Positions 1 through 6,524 of a stretch of DNA of 14,453 bases are shown here, one piece after another (within the stretch, counting starts at the first letter, position 1; the number at the start of each line of letters is the position of its first letter). Source of the DNA: CAYHDN01 sp964355425 (GTDB lineage: Bacteria > Patescibacteriota > UBA1384 > XYA2-FULL-43-10 > CAINNR01); NCBI GenBank assembly GCA_964355425.1, contig CAYHDN010000020.1:1-14453 (forward strand), written 5' to 3'. A program made the position numbers and the translations under genes. Under the pieces are notes generated by a model. It had not been told where the DNA came from, searched no databases, and saw only the letters and a program-made list of their open reading frames with translations.

Positions 1-131
1 GTGACGGGAAACTGGAGTACGGGACGCGAACATCGAACGCTGACGACGACGTGACCCATTTCGTCCTGGCCAACGGCGACATTCATCTGTCGCCCAACAA
101 CGCCATCTTTGTGGCTGATCCGAGCCCGTAG
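1..131 (+). CDS. C-terminal end of an unidentified protein (5' partial)
   Basis: An open frame runs from position 3 to a TAG at 129-131, about 42 codons, and enters from outside the window. The end of the protein reads FVLANGDIHLSPNNAIFVAD followed by PSP; no family is recognised. The other two plus frames are closed by stops within the first 60 bases. GC content is about 59% by my count, well above the AT-rich genes that follow, so this gene may be recently acquired or may sit on a differently composed segment. It converges on the next gene, whose stop is only 38 bases away. Only the reading frame is supported, not a function. Confidence 0.5.
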   Translation, partial: DGKLEYGTRTSNADDDVTHFVLANGDIHLSPNNAIFVADPSP

Positions 132-140
132 TGCCCCCGG

Positions 141-165
141 CATCTGGCTCCTTTATTACCAGATC
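141..165. other. Small hairpin between convergent genes
   Basis: ATCTGG (142-147) and CCAGAT (159-164) form a 6-bp stem with an 11-base loop, midway between two converging stop codons. No T-run follows on either strand, so it is a weak candidate for a bidirectional terminator. Confidence 0.25.
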
Positions 166-169
166 GAGC

Positions 170-3004
170 TCAAAGAATGTCTGGCAATACCTTGAGATCC
201 TTTTCTTTTTCATTAATTCTTAAGGCGGCCAAAACAATTAAAATCCAGAGAGGAATTAACAAATACCACCAAATAGATTCGCTTTTTTCTTCAGTAGGTT
301 CGTCAGCCGTTTTTCCTCCATCCGCGTCAGCGCCAACTAAAACATTATTTACAATATCCGTGATTGCTGAAGAATATTTTTTCTTCTTCGCTGACGTGGC
401 AACCGCATCTGAGGCGCCAGCAAAGTCGTTGGTTGAACAAGATTGGACAGAAACCGTTAAACTGTTCGAGGCATAACCTGAAACATTGGCAATCACGGAT
501 TGCGAACCGGCCGTTAAAGACGAGGGCAAAGTAACAATAATTTGAGTATCAGACCAATAGGCAACAGCGGCAATTACTCCACCAATCGTCAAATAATTTA
601 ATCCCTGTGTGGCACCAAAGCCACTACCGGTAATCGTCACATTTTCTCCCGAACCATAACAAGCAGTCGGCGAAACCGAAGTAATCGTTGGCAAAGCCCA
701 GTTTGAGCGGGCAAGAACTTCAAAAGACGAAAGCGCCCGATTCCAAATTTTTAAGTTATCTAATTGACCGCGATATAATAGCTGGTCGTTGCCTTGATCA
801 TACCCGACTTGTAGTTTTTCGTTTCCTGAATGGGTTGATGTTGAATCGGCAGACAACTCCAAAACGCCATTAATATAGAGTCGTATTTTAGCCCCATCGT
901 AAGTAGTAGCGACATGATACCACTGATCGTCAGAAAAAGCGCTGGTAGAAGTAATTGTGTTCCAACTTGATGTCAGATCATTATATTGACGGAACTGAAT
1001 TTTGTTTTGATTGGCACCGTTGCCAATAATTTTAATGTCATAATTTGCTGCTAAGCCATCTGATGCCATCCGAGAAAGAATCGTACCGTCAATATTGCGG
1101 TGAGTCTGTCGGATATTTGCCCAAAAATCTATAGAGTACTCGGACAGATTATAACTTGCATCATAGGGCGAAAAAGCATAACCAAGATTTTTACCAGTAG
1201 TTGAATCAGCGTATGAGAAAAAATATTTTCCTAGAGCTCCCCGGTCTGTGCCGGTTCCAGGCGCAGATGCATCATCAATGGCGATCGCCCAATAAAGCCA
1301 AAGTCCCGATCCATCCGAGGCCTCGATAACATTATTCATTTCATTGGCGAGCAACCACGTTTCCCCCTTGCGCATTGTATAGTTATCTTCTGTCTTAGTA
1401 CTCGTTTGAGTATTATTGCCGTTCCATGTTTCACCACCATCATCGGAATAAAAGTATCGCGTTCCTTCCCAATGGCGAGCGAAAATATAGATTCGCCCCT
1501 GTGCTCCACCGGCGTTTGGCGTCCAATAAGCCCAAAAATTATTTCCGCGGACAGGAGCGCCGGTTGCATAACTGTCTAGATAAATTATTTTAAAAGTTGA
1601 CCAGGTATCACCGAAATCAGTTGATTCGCTTTTCAAGATATAGGAACCTCCACCACCTTCATGGCGCTCAAGCATTATCAAATGGTTTGAATCATCGGGA
1701 TCGGCAACTACACTCGGTTCCCCGGGAGTAGCGGCATTTTGCATTACGGTTGTACCGGCAACAACAAATGAATTTGTCGTTCCGGGCGATTGAGCATTTA
1801 ATTCTGAAGCGACAAGATATTGGCCCCCGTTTCCTTTTCTTATGTTATAAAGGGTATTGCCAGTTTTATATCCATATGAGACAGTTTCAACCGTTGCTCC
1901 GTTGGTAAATTTAATAAATCCGGAATCCGTTAAGCCGCTGGCATCGGTGATGGTAACTTGGGTGTCGCCGGCAATTATTGGGGAAGCCAGAGATAAACCG
2001 CTAACTACTCTAGCTGATGAAATTGGTTTGGACTCCCAAGTGTGGCCATAATCTTCCGAAGCTATCATTGCCGCGCCAAAAGGTCCAAAATAATGGTACA
2101 TTGGCCAAATTATCTTGCCATTTCCTAAGTATTCATATTGCCATTGATTATAAACCTCTCCCACGGTGATACTAACTGGGTTAAGGCAAATTAGACTTGA
2201 CGGCGACCAAATATTACTAATTGTGACTCCCGTAGCATGACAAGGAGTGAAAGTGGCCGTTGGAAAAGTCGGTGTTTGGATATAAAGCCATTCGCCGTTT
2301 TCCATCTCGGTTGGAAACCCAAAATAGCCGTAGGCCGGTCGAGCAATTGGAGTTGACCAGGTTGCGCCTTCATCCGAAGAGATCGTATATTTCCAAACAC
2401 CATCATTAAACATTATTAAAAGTTGATTGTCTACCTCAACTATACTTCTGTAATTGGCAGTACCGATAACCCAATCCGCTGATGGATCAGAAAAAGTTTG
2501 AATGGCTTCATACTTGCCACCAAACTGCCCCGAGCCATAAAGCTTTAGGTTTTGAGAACTTAAATGATTCGAGCCTTTAACATCATTAAAGTTAGTATCA
2601 AAAGGAAAATATGAGACTAGATTTGAATCGGTTTGGTCAGTATCCGAAGGATAAGATGCATAGGAAGAAACTCTGGCAATTTGACCGCTGTGTATTGATC
2701 CGCCGGAAACATTGACCACGATGTTGCCTGAATTGTTTGGCGGAGCGGAATAATAAATACTGTCACTGTTCCAACTTGTGGCAGATCCTAAAGATGTTCC
2801 GTTAACAGATACTGTGCTGGCTCCCTGCGTTGCTCCAAACCCAGAACCAGAAATTAGGAGCAGATCTCGATAAGGGGAATAATATGCTCCTTCAAAACTG
2901 GAGGCTCTGGAATTTTTAGAAAAAAGGACAAAAACGATTCCAATAATAATTATTAGCGTCAGCATAAATATTAAAAGTTTTTTTGTTGTGGATGCTTTGT
3001 TCAC
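170..3004 (-). CDS. Membrane-anchored surface protein with IPT/TIG, Asp-box beta-propeller and LamG-like domains (944 aa)
   Basis: The start is GTG (AAC AAA GCA follows), 16 bases after the upstream transporter's stop, with no clear Shine-Dalgarno. An N-terminal hydrophobic segment (about 9-28) is a signal anchor. An IPT/TIG domain follows (about 45-112). A beta-propeller carries four Asp boxes of SxDxGxTW type (210-217, 316-323, 461-468, 520-527), as in sialidase/BNR proteins. A LamG/concanavalin-like region spans about 600-757 (core 'DDQWYHVATTYDG', then 'LDNLKIWNRAL'). A second IPT/TIG covers about 770-853; both IPT domains contain GSGFGATQG. A C-terminal TM (911-928) ends in a charged tail. 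Residues 129-165 look like the first strand of the LamG domain, so the propeller appears nested in it. I infer a cell-surface carbohydrate-binding or adhesive protein; I could not place sialidase catalytic residues, so enzyme activity is not claimed. Probably last gene of the ksgA-transporter unit. Confidence 0.85.
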   Translation of the reverse strand: MNKASTTKKLLIFMLTLIIIIGIVFVLFSKNSRASSFEGAYYSPYRDLLLISGSGFGATQGASTVSVNGTSLGSATSWNSDSIYYSAPPNNSGNIVVNVSGGSIHSGQIARVSSYASYPSDTDQTDSNLVSYFPFDTNFNDVKGSNHLSSQNLKLYGSGQFGGKYEAIQTFSDPSADWVIGTANYRSIVEVDNQLLIMFNDGVWKYTISSDEGATWSTPIARPAYGYFGFPTEMENGEWLYIQTPTFPTATFTPCHATGVTISNIWSPSSLICLNPVSITVGEVYNQWQYEYLGNGKIIWPMYHYFGPFGAAMIASEDYGHTWESKPISSARVVSGLSLASPIIAGDTQVTITDASGLTDSGFIKFTNGATVETVSYGYKTGNTLYNIRKGNGGQYLVASELNAQSPGTTNSFVVAGTTVMQNAATPGEPSVVADPDDSNHLIMLERHEGGGGSYILKSESTDFGDTWSTFKIIYLDSYATGAPVRGNNFWAYWTPNAGGAQGRIYIFARHWEGTRYFYSDDGGETWNGNNTQTSTKTEDNYTMRKGETWLLANEMNNVIEASDGSGLWLYWAIAIDDASAPGTGTDRGALGKYFFSYADSTTGKNLGYAFSPYDASYNLSEYSIDFWANIRQTHRNIDGTILSRMASDGLAANYDIKIIGNGANQNKIQFRQYNDLTSSWNTITSTSAFSDDQWYHVATTYDGAKIRLYINGVLELSADSTSTHSGNEKLQVGYDQGNDQLLYRGQLDNLKIWNRALSSFEVLARSNWALPTITSVSPTACYGSGENVTITGSGFGATQGLNYLTIGGVIAAVAYWSDTQIIVTLPSSLTAGSQSVIANVSGYASNSLTVSVQSCSTNDFAGASDAVATSAKKKKYSSAITDIVNNVLVGADADGGKTADEPTEEKSESIWWYLLIPLWILIVLAALRINEKEKDLKVLPDIL

Positions 3005-3020
3005 TGTTACTGATTATTTT

Positions 3021-4481
3021 CTATTTCAATAATGTCCAAATAGTCGCTATGCCGGCGATAAGCATCAAAAGCGTGGCGATGGCGCCGACAATTTTTGCCG
3101 GCCAACGATTTGCCCGTTCTCCCATGACTTTTTTGCTCGAAGCCAGAATCAAGATTAATATCAGAACCAACGGAGCGACCACACCGTTCATAACCGCAGA
3201 ATAAACCAGGGCTTTCATTGCGTTTAAGCCGAACAAATTCATCAAAACACCAATTACAAGTGAAATGATAATAATCCCATAGAACGCATAAGCTTGGCGG
3301 AGCTTGTAGTGCAAACCTTGCCTCCAGCCAAAGCTCTCGGCAAAAGCGTAGGATGATGAACCAGCCAATACCGGTATCCCGAGGGCGCCAACGCCGATAA
3401 TACCAATTGCAAAGAGTAAATATGAATAATCGCCAGCAAGCGGTCGAAGAGCGCTCGCTGCTTGGGCGGCTGAACTAATGCTGGTAATTCCGGCGACATT
3501 TAAAGTCGCTGCGCAAGCGGCGATAATAAAGAACATAGCTAAATTCGAAAGGAACATCCCCGACCAAATATCAATTCTCATATCAGTTATATCGCCATCA
3601 GCAACGTCTTCCCGCCGTGACTCGATTGATTTATCGCCGTCTTCAATTTTCTCCTCAACTTCCTGTGATGTCTGCCAAAAGAAAAGATAGGGTGAAATTG
3701 TCGTACCGAGTGCGCCGGTAACAATTAAAATCTGATCGCGAGTAAATGAAAACGAAGGTTTAACTGATGCCAAAAGTATTTCATGCCAATCCAGCCCCTT
3801 GATAAGTAATGTCGAAAGAACATAGGAAAATAAAACCAGCGCCAGCCATTTGAGATATCGGGCATAGCGATTATAAGACATGAAAATCTGGGCAAATAGA
3901 ATCACTGCGGCGATCACTATAATCAAGACAAAATAATTTAATTGCGGCCAGAAAAGCCGCAAGGCTTCTGACATTGCGCCCAAATCAGCGCCAATGTTGA
4001 AGGTGTTGGCAACAAACAACAGCATGGTACAAAGTATTAGCACCCAACGCGGAAAAAAGCGTTTAATATTGCCAGCAAGCCCGCGACCGGTAACTAAGCC
4101 AATTCGGGCGCACATTTCCTGAATTACAGCCATTAGTGGAAACGAGAATGGCGCAAGCCAGAGGAATCTGTAACCGTACCCGGCTCCTGTTTGTGAGTAT
4201 GTGCCAATTCCCGACGGGTCGTCATCTGCTGCACCGGTAGTTAGCCCCGGACCGAGCATTCGCCAATAATTTCCCAATTTTCTAACTGGACCGCGTTCTA
4301 CGACAGCTTTTTCAACCGTTTTCGAAATTTCAATAGTTTCATCGAGCACTTTTGCCGGAGTTTCCACGACTCTTTCCATAACTGATTCTTCCCTCTCGCC
4401 GATAGAATTTTCAGTTATCTCTATTTTTTTATGAACTTTATCGTGTTCTTTGTTGTCTGCCACTCCGTACCCCTCTGTCAT
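3021..4481 (-). CDS. Nramp-type divalent metal transporter, atypical metal-site motifs (486 aa)
   Basis: A polytopic membrane protein of the SLC11/Nramp fold, moving divalent metal ions across the inner membrane. TM1 carries GAADDDPSGIGTYSQ (D88-P89-S90-G91), where classical Nramps have DPGN. TM6 has GTTISPYLFFW (259-269) where classical Nramps have an MPH motif, so the metal-binding Met and the His are replaced by Ser263 and Tyr265. A hydrophilic loop after TM6 (about 273-300) and about ten hydrophobic segments follow. The first ~68 residues are a charged, cytoplasmic-looking extension. The ATG at 4481 lies inside a palindromic repeat and lacks a Shine-Dalgarno. An alternative start is Met35 (4379), preceded by AGAGGG about 11 bases upstream. 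Spacing to ksgA (12 bases) and to the next gene (16 bases) suggests co-transcription. The loss of the Met ligand resembles Nramp-related Mg/Mn-type transporters; the substrate is unproven. Confidence 0.88.
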   Translation of the reverse strand: MTEGYGVADNKEHDKVHKKIEITENSIGEREESVMERVVETPAKVLDETIEISKTVEKAVVERGPVRKLGNYWRMLGPGLTTGAADDDPSGIGTYSQTGAGYGYRFLWLAPFSFPLMAVIQEMCARIGLVTGRGLAGNIKRFFPRWVLILCTMLLFVANTFNIGADLGAMSEALRLFWPQLNYFVLIIVIAAVILFAQIFMSYNRYARYLKWLALVLFSYVLSTLLIKGLDWHEILLASVKPSFSFTRDQILIVTGALGTTISPYLFFWQTSQEVEEKIEDGDKSIESRREDVADGDITDMRIDIWSGMFLSNLAMFFIIAACAATLNVAGITSISSAAQAASALRPLAGDYSYLLFAIGIIGVGALGIPVLAGSSSYAFAESFGWRQGLHYKLRQAYAFYGIIIISLVIGVLMNLFGLNAMKALVYSAVMNGVVAPLVLILILILASSKKVMGERANRWPAKIVGAIATLLMLIAGIATIWTLLK

Positions 4482-4539
4482 CCTGAACTTGATTCAGGAT
4501 CTTTTAATACTAGATTCCGGATCAAGTCCGAAATGACGA
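4475..4539. repeat. 65-bp palindromic element across the ksgA/transporter junction
   Basis: Two 28-base arms (4475-4502 and 4512-4539) are imperfect inverted copies around a 9-base spacer. Both arms contain the core ACTTGAT, and 19 of 28 positions match by hand. All differences are transitions, and those of T/C type can form G-U pairs in RNA. The element encodes the last ~15 residues of KsgA (HFGLDPESSIKRS region) and includes the first ATG of the transporter ORF. Similar ATCCTGAACTTGATTCAGGA / CCGGATCAAGTCCG palindromes are, from memory, dispersed in many bacterial assemblies. Confidence 0.75.
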
Positions 4540-5354
4540 TACAAAGAAATCCAGTCTTCGACACTCAAATCCTGCGCTCTGATTTTTTCATCTAACCCCG
4601 CTCGTCTAATTATATCAGCTGTCTCGCCTTTTGTAATATGCATTCCGGACGATAGATTGTTTTCCAGCGTTTTTCTTTTGGCTGCGAAACCAAACTTCAC
4701 GATTCGGAAAAAACTTTTTTCCTCATCAGCTGACAGCTGACAGATAATAGTTGATAGCTTAATAATGGCCGAATCAACTTTTGGCACCGGAAAAAATGAT
4801 GTGTTTTTGACGATCTCGACAATCTCCGCATCGGCATAAAATTGGACGGAAATTGCGAGCAATGACATATCCCCCGCCTGCCCTGAGCCTGTCGAACGGG
4901 GCCTGGCTACGATTCTTTCCGCCACCTCCTTCTGCACCATCAGAACCATTAACCCTGGCTTATTCTCCGCTTCCAAAAACTTGCGGATTATCAATGAGGT
5001 AATGTTATACGGAATATTTGCCACAAGTTTGTAGTTGCCAAGGTCGGACGGGTCGAATTCTAACGCGTCTTGATTTAGAATCTTGACGTTTGTATTAGAG
5101 AATTTGCCCCGAAGCATTTCTGCTAGTTTGTCGTCCTTTTCTACTCCAATCACTTTGCCGGCTTTTTTTGCTAATTCCCCGGTCAATACACCAAGCCCCG
5201 GTCCGATCTCCAAAACTGTGTCGGATGATTTGATATCGGCGGCAGTGATGATTTTTTTAAGAACTTCATCATCAATCAAAAAATTCTGGCCCATTGTTCT
5301 TTTGGCCCAGATCTCGTTCGCTCGAAGAAATTGTATTAGCTGCGTTTTATTCAC
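4494..5354 (-). CDS. rsmA: 16S rRNA (adenine1518-N6/adenine1519-N6)-dimethyltransferase KsgA/RsmA
   Basis: Transfers four methyl groups from S-adenosylmethionine to two adjacent adenines in helix 45 of 16S rRNA, a late check on 30S assembly. The family signatures are in order: MGQNFLID (21-28), SAM motif I VLEIGPGLGVLTGEL (47-61), acidic GVEKDD (70-75), NQDALEFD (94-101), catalytic NIPY (113-116), MVQKEVAERIVA (139-150), FFPVPKVDSAI (187-197) and AAKRKTLENNL (224-234). Length 286 aa is slightly above the usual ~260-275. The start is GTG; no ATG upstream fits. Three stretches look repeat-derived: 151-162 (RPRSTGSGQAGD) in the linker after the Rossmann core, about 200-213, and the C-terminus 272-286. 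Catalytic motifs are untouched, so the enzyme is probably functional. A terminator at 5391-5415 separates it from the upstream unit; a weak TAAAAT at 5383-5388 could be its -10. Confidence 0.96.
   Translation of the reverse strand: MNKTQLIQFLRANEIWAKRTMGQNFLIDDEVLKKIITAADIKSSDTVLEIGPGLGVLTGELAKKAGKVIGVEKDDKLAEMLRGKFSNTNVKILNQDALEFDPSDLGNYKLVANIPYNITSLIIRKFLEAENKPGLMVLMVQKEVAERIVARPRSTGSGQAGDMSLLAISVQFYADAEIVEIVKNTSFFPVPKVDSAIIKLSTIICQLSADEEKSFFRIVKFGFAAKRKTLENNLSSGMHITKGETADIIRRAGLDEKIRAQDLSVEDWISLYRHFGLDPESSIKRS
4727..4760. repeat. Short tandem repeat inside ksgA (CAGCTGA units)
   Basis: CAGCTGA occurs twice in a row (4727-4740) followed by CAG and a diverged ATAATAGTTGATAGCTT tail. In the sense strand this encodes the STIICQLSADE stretch (about residues 201-211), a surface segment that is shorter in typical KsgA. 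It looks like an in-frame repeat insertion. Confidence 0.5.
4872..4904. repeat. GC-rich short repeat inserted in frame in ksgA
   Basis: The stretch contains CCTGAGCCTGTCGAA, bounded by CCCCG (4872-4876) and CGGGG (4897-4901). It is far more GC-rich than flanking ksgA sequence. It encodes PRSTGSGQAG between the MVQKEVAERIVA motif and the next beta strand, where typical KsgA has a short linker. I recall the same peptide in other CPR proteins as a repeat signature; that is memory, not a search. Confidence 0.7.
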
Positions 5355-5390
5355 CTTCTTAATTTAGCCTGAATTGGCCTATTTTACAAT

Positions 5391-5415
5391 AAAAAATCCC
5401 GACAACTAGCCGGGA
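5391..5415 (-). terminator. Rho-independent terminator of the nucleotidyltransferase/small-protein unit
   Basis: On the minus strand the stem TCCCGGC / GTCGGGA (7 bp with one G-U) closes a 5-base loop and is followed by six T. It overlaps the stop codon of the 67-aa gene and precedes ksgA by about 37 bases. Confidence 0.85.
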
Positions 5416-5609
5416 CCATGATGAGACATTGCCACCCAGATAACCAAGCGGATCAGCAGGACTATACCGCCAATGATGAACGATGTATCCCTTATACCCT
5501 CAAACACATCACAGGCGTGCCGCTTCATCCCCAGAGCGCAGACGATACCCGCGGTGATGAATCCGGCCGCCACCAGATTCAGTATCCAACAAATCACTAT
5601 CAGTAGCAC
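5406..5609 (-). CDS. Small two-TM membrane protein (67 aa), unknown
   Basis: The start is GTG directly abutting the TAA of the upstream nucleotidyltransferase (TAAGTG). An AGGTGA Shine-Dalgarno lies about five bases upstream, inside the end of that gene, so translation is probably coupled. The protein has two hydrophobic helices (about 2-26 and 43-61) joined by a short polar loop containing KRHACDVFEGIRD, and ends in SHHGPG. The stop lies within an intrinsic terminator, so this is the last gene of its transcript. Composition resembles the GC-richer upstream gene rather than ksgA. I recognise no family. It might be a small partner or regulator of a membrane process, but nothing in the sequence says which. 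Confidence 0.7.
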   Translation of the reverse strand: MLLIVICWILNLVAAGFITAGIVCALGMKRHACDVFEGIRDTSFIIGGIVLLIRLVIWVAMSHHGPG

Positions 5610-6335
5610 TTAGCTCACCTGCCTCGCTTGCAGTATTTGTTCGGCGATTCTCATGTCCTCCGATGTGTCGACATCAATCGCCAGGCCAGACAGATGACAA
5701 TTGATGATGTCAACGGACGCACTAAACATCTGCGACCAGCGCCGCTCCCAACTCTCGTCATTGGAGCAGAACGCCAGAATACGACCCAGGTTTTCCCAGC
5801 CGACCAGGCCGATCGTAGCCAGGAACTCATGGACTTCGAGTCTCTGCGAAAACCGGCACTCCGGCGAAAGCTGGAATCCAGCACTGAAGTAGAATATCTG
5901 CGGCCGAGCAACACCGTTCATGCTTCCCGGCATGAAGTTGGTGACTCTGGGATTCCGAAAGTGCTCGGGCAAAAAGTCGGCCGGAATCATCGGTATACAG
6001 ATACTTGCCCTGCTCCTTCGCGCCAGTTCGCAGAAGAAATCAACCTCCTCGGGATTAACTAGCACCGCATCTCCATTGATGATGACCATCTCCTGGTCGG
6101 GATCCTTCAGTTTGAGGGCCAAGACCAAATCGCGGAGATAGCCCTTGCCTCCGGTAACTTGTATTACGCCTTGCAACTCTGGTGTACCTTCTGGCACGAC
6201 CATGAAAATCTCGCCTGCTATTTCCGCGAAGCGGTCGCGCATCAGTTGCCAAAGAGGGATTCCCAGAACTTCCAGACTCCACTTTGGTTCGCCCATCCGA
6301 GAGCCTTTTCCGCCAAAAAGCACAGCGATTCGCAT
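5610..6335 (-). CDS. MobA-like nucleotidyltransferase (241 aa)
   Basis: A Rossmann-type sugar/cofactor nucleotidyltransferase of the NTP_transferase/MobA-like group, transferring a nucleotidyl group from an NTP to an acceptor phosphate. The N-terminal signature is MRIAVLFGGKGSRMGEPKWS (1-20; glycine-rich loop with the conserved K18). INGDAVLV follows (87-94, metal-binding D90), and near the C-terminus comes AIDVDTSEDMRIAEQI, typical of MobA/CofC-type enzymes. The start is the ATG at 6335, preceded by GAGGTG six bases upstream. An in-frame TTG at 6383 is unlikely because it sits in the -35 box of the promoter. A sampled 60-base line is about 55% GC, higher than the flanking genes, which suggests a different history. 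The acceptor (molybdopterin, a sugar phosphate or other) cannot be told from sequence. It heads a two-gene unit with the 67-aa membrane protein. Confidence 0.82.
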   Translation of the reverse strand: MRIAVLFGGKGSRMGEPKWSLEVLGIPLWQLMRDRFAEIAGEIFMVVPEGTPELQGVIQVTGGKGYLRDLVLALKLKDPDQEMVIINGDAVLVNPEEVDFFCELARRSRASICIPMIPADFLPEHFRNPRVTNFMPGSMNGVARPQIFYFSAGFQLSPECRFSQRLEVHEFLATIGLVGWENLGRILAFCSNDESWERRWSQMFSASVDIINCHLSGLAIDVDTSEDMRIAEQILQARQVS

Positions 6336-6354
6336 TACAATCACCTCTGGCGAG

Positions 6355-6383
6355 ATTTTAACATACTTGAACAAATTATTCAA
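6355..6383 (-). promoter_or_regulatory. Sigma70-type promoter for the nucleotidyltransferase unit
   Basis: Minus-strand TTGAAT (6378-6383), 17-base spacer, TAAAAT (6355-6360). The predicted start near 6348 leaves a short leader carrying the GAGGTG Shine-Dalgarno for the ATG at 6335. Confidence 0.65.
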
Positions 6384-6412
6384 CGGTTATTGGGCAATTT
6401 CATGTGCGATTA

Positions 6413-6426
6413 TCAATGATCATTGA
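6413..6426. promoter_or_regulatory. 14-bp perfect palindrome between divergent promoters (candidate operator)
   Basis: TCAATGATCATTGA is a perfect palindrome midway between the -35 boxes of two divergent promoters (6378-6383 and 6456-6461). The geometry fits a dimeric regulator acting on both, but no regulator gene is nearby. Confidence 0.4.
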
Positions 6427-6455
6427 ATATCTTATTTTACAAGACATAAAAAGCC

Positions 6456-6486
6456 TTGACATAAATCAACAAAAATATTGTATAAT
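6456..6486 (+). promoter_or_regulatory. Sigma70-type promoter for the 420-aa surface protein gene
   Basis: Consensus TTGACA (6456-6461) and TATAAT (6481-6486) with a 19-base spacer, slightly longer than optimal. It leads into a ~30-base leader ahead of the ATG at 6525. Confidence 0.7.
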
Positions 6487-6498
6487 TAAAACATAATC

Positions 6499-6524
6499 GG
6501 TTTCTTAGGATCAAGAGGGAAACC
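6499..6524 (+). promoter_or_regulatory. Leader hairpin abutting the start codon
   Basis: GGTTTC (6499-6504) pairs with GAAACC (6519-6524), closing a 14-base loop. The Shine-Dalgarno AGAGGG (6514-6519) lies in the loop and at the stem edge, and the 3' arm ends right before the ATG. It could modulate initiation. Confidence 0.4.

Noticed and set aside
170..3004. Functional sialidase
   Set aside because: Asp boxes show a propeller fold, but I could not place the arginine triad and nucleophilic tyrosine, so only the fold is claimed.
5628..6062. 144-codon open frame on the plus strand
   Set aside because: It lies opposite the nucleotidyltransferase, has no ribosome site and shows no family motif, while the minus strand has clear motifs, promoter and Shine-Dalgarno.
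6336..6383. TTG start extending the nucleotidyltransferase by 16 residues
   Set aside because: The TTG overlaps the -35 element, and the ATG at 6335 has an ideal Shine-Dalgarno and begins the family signature.
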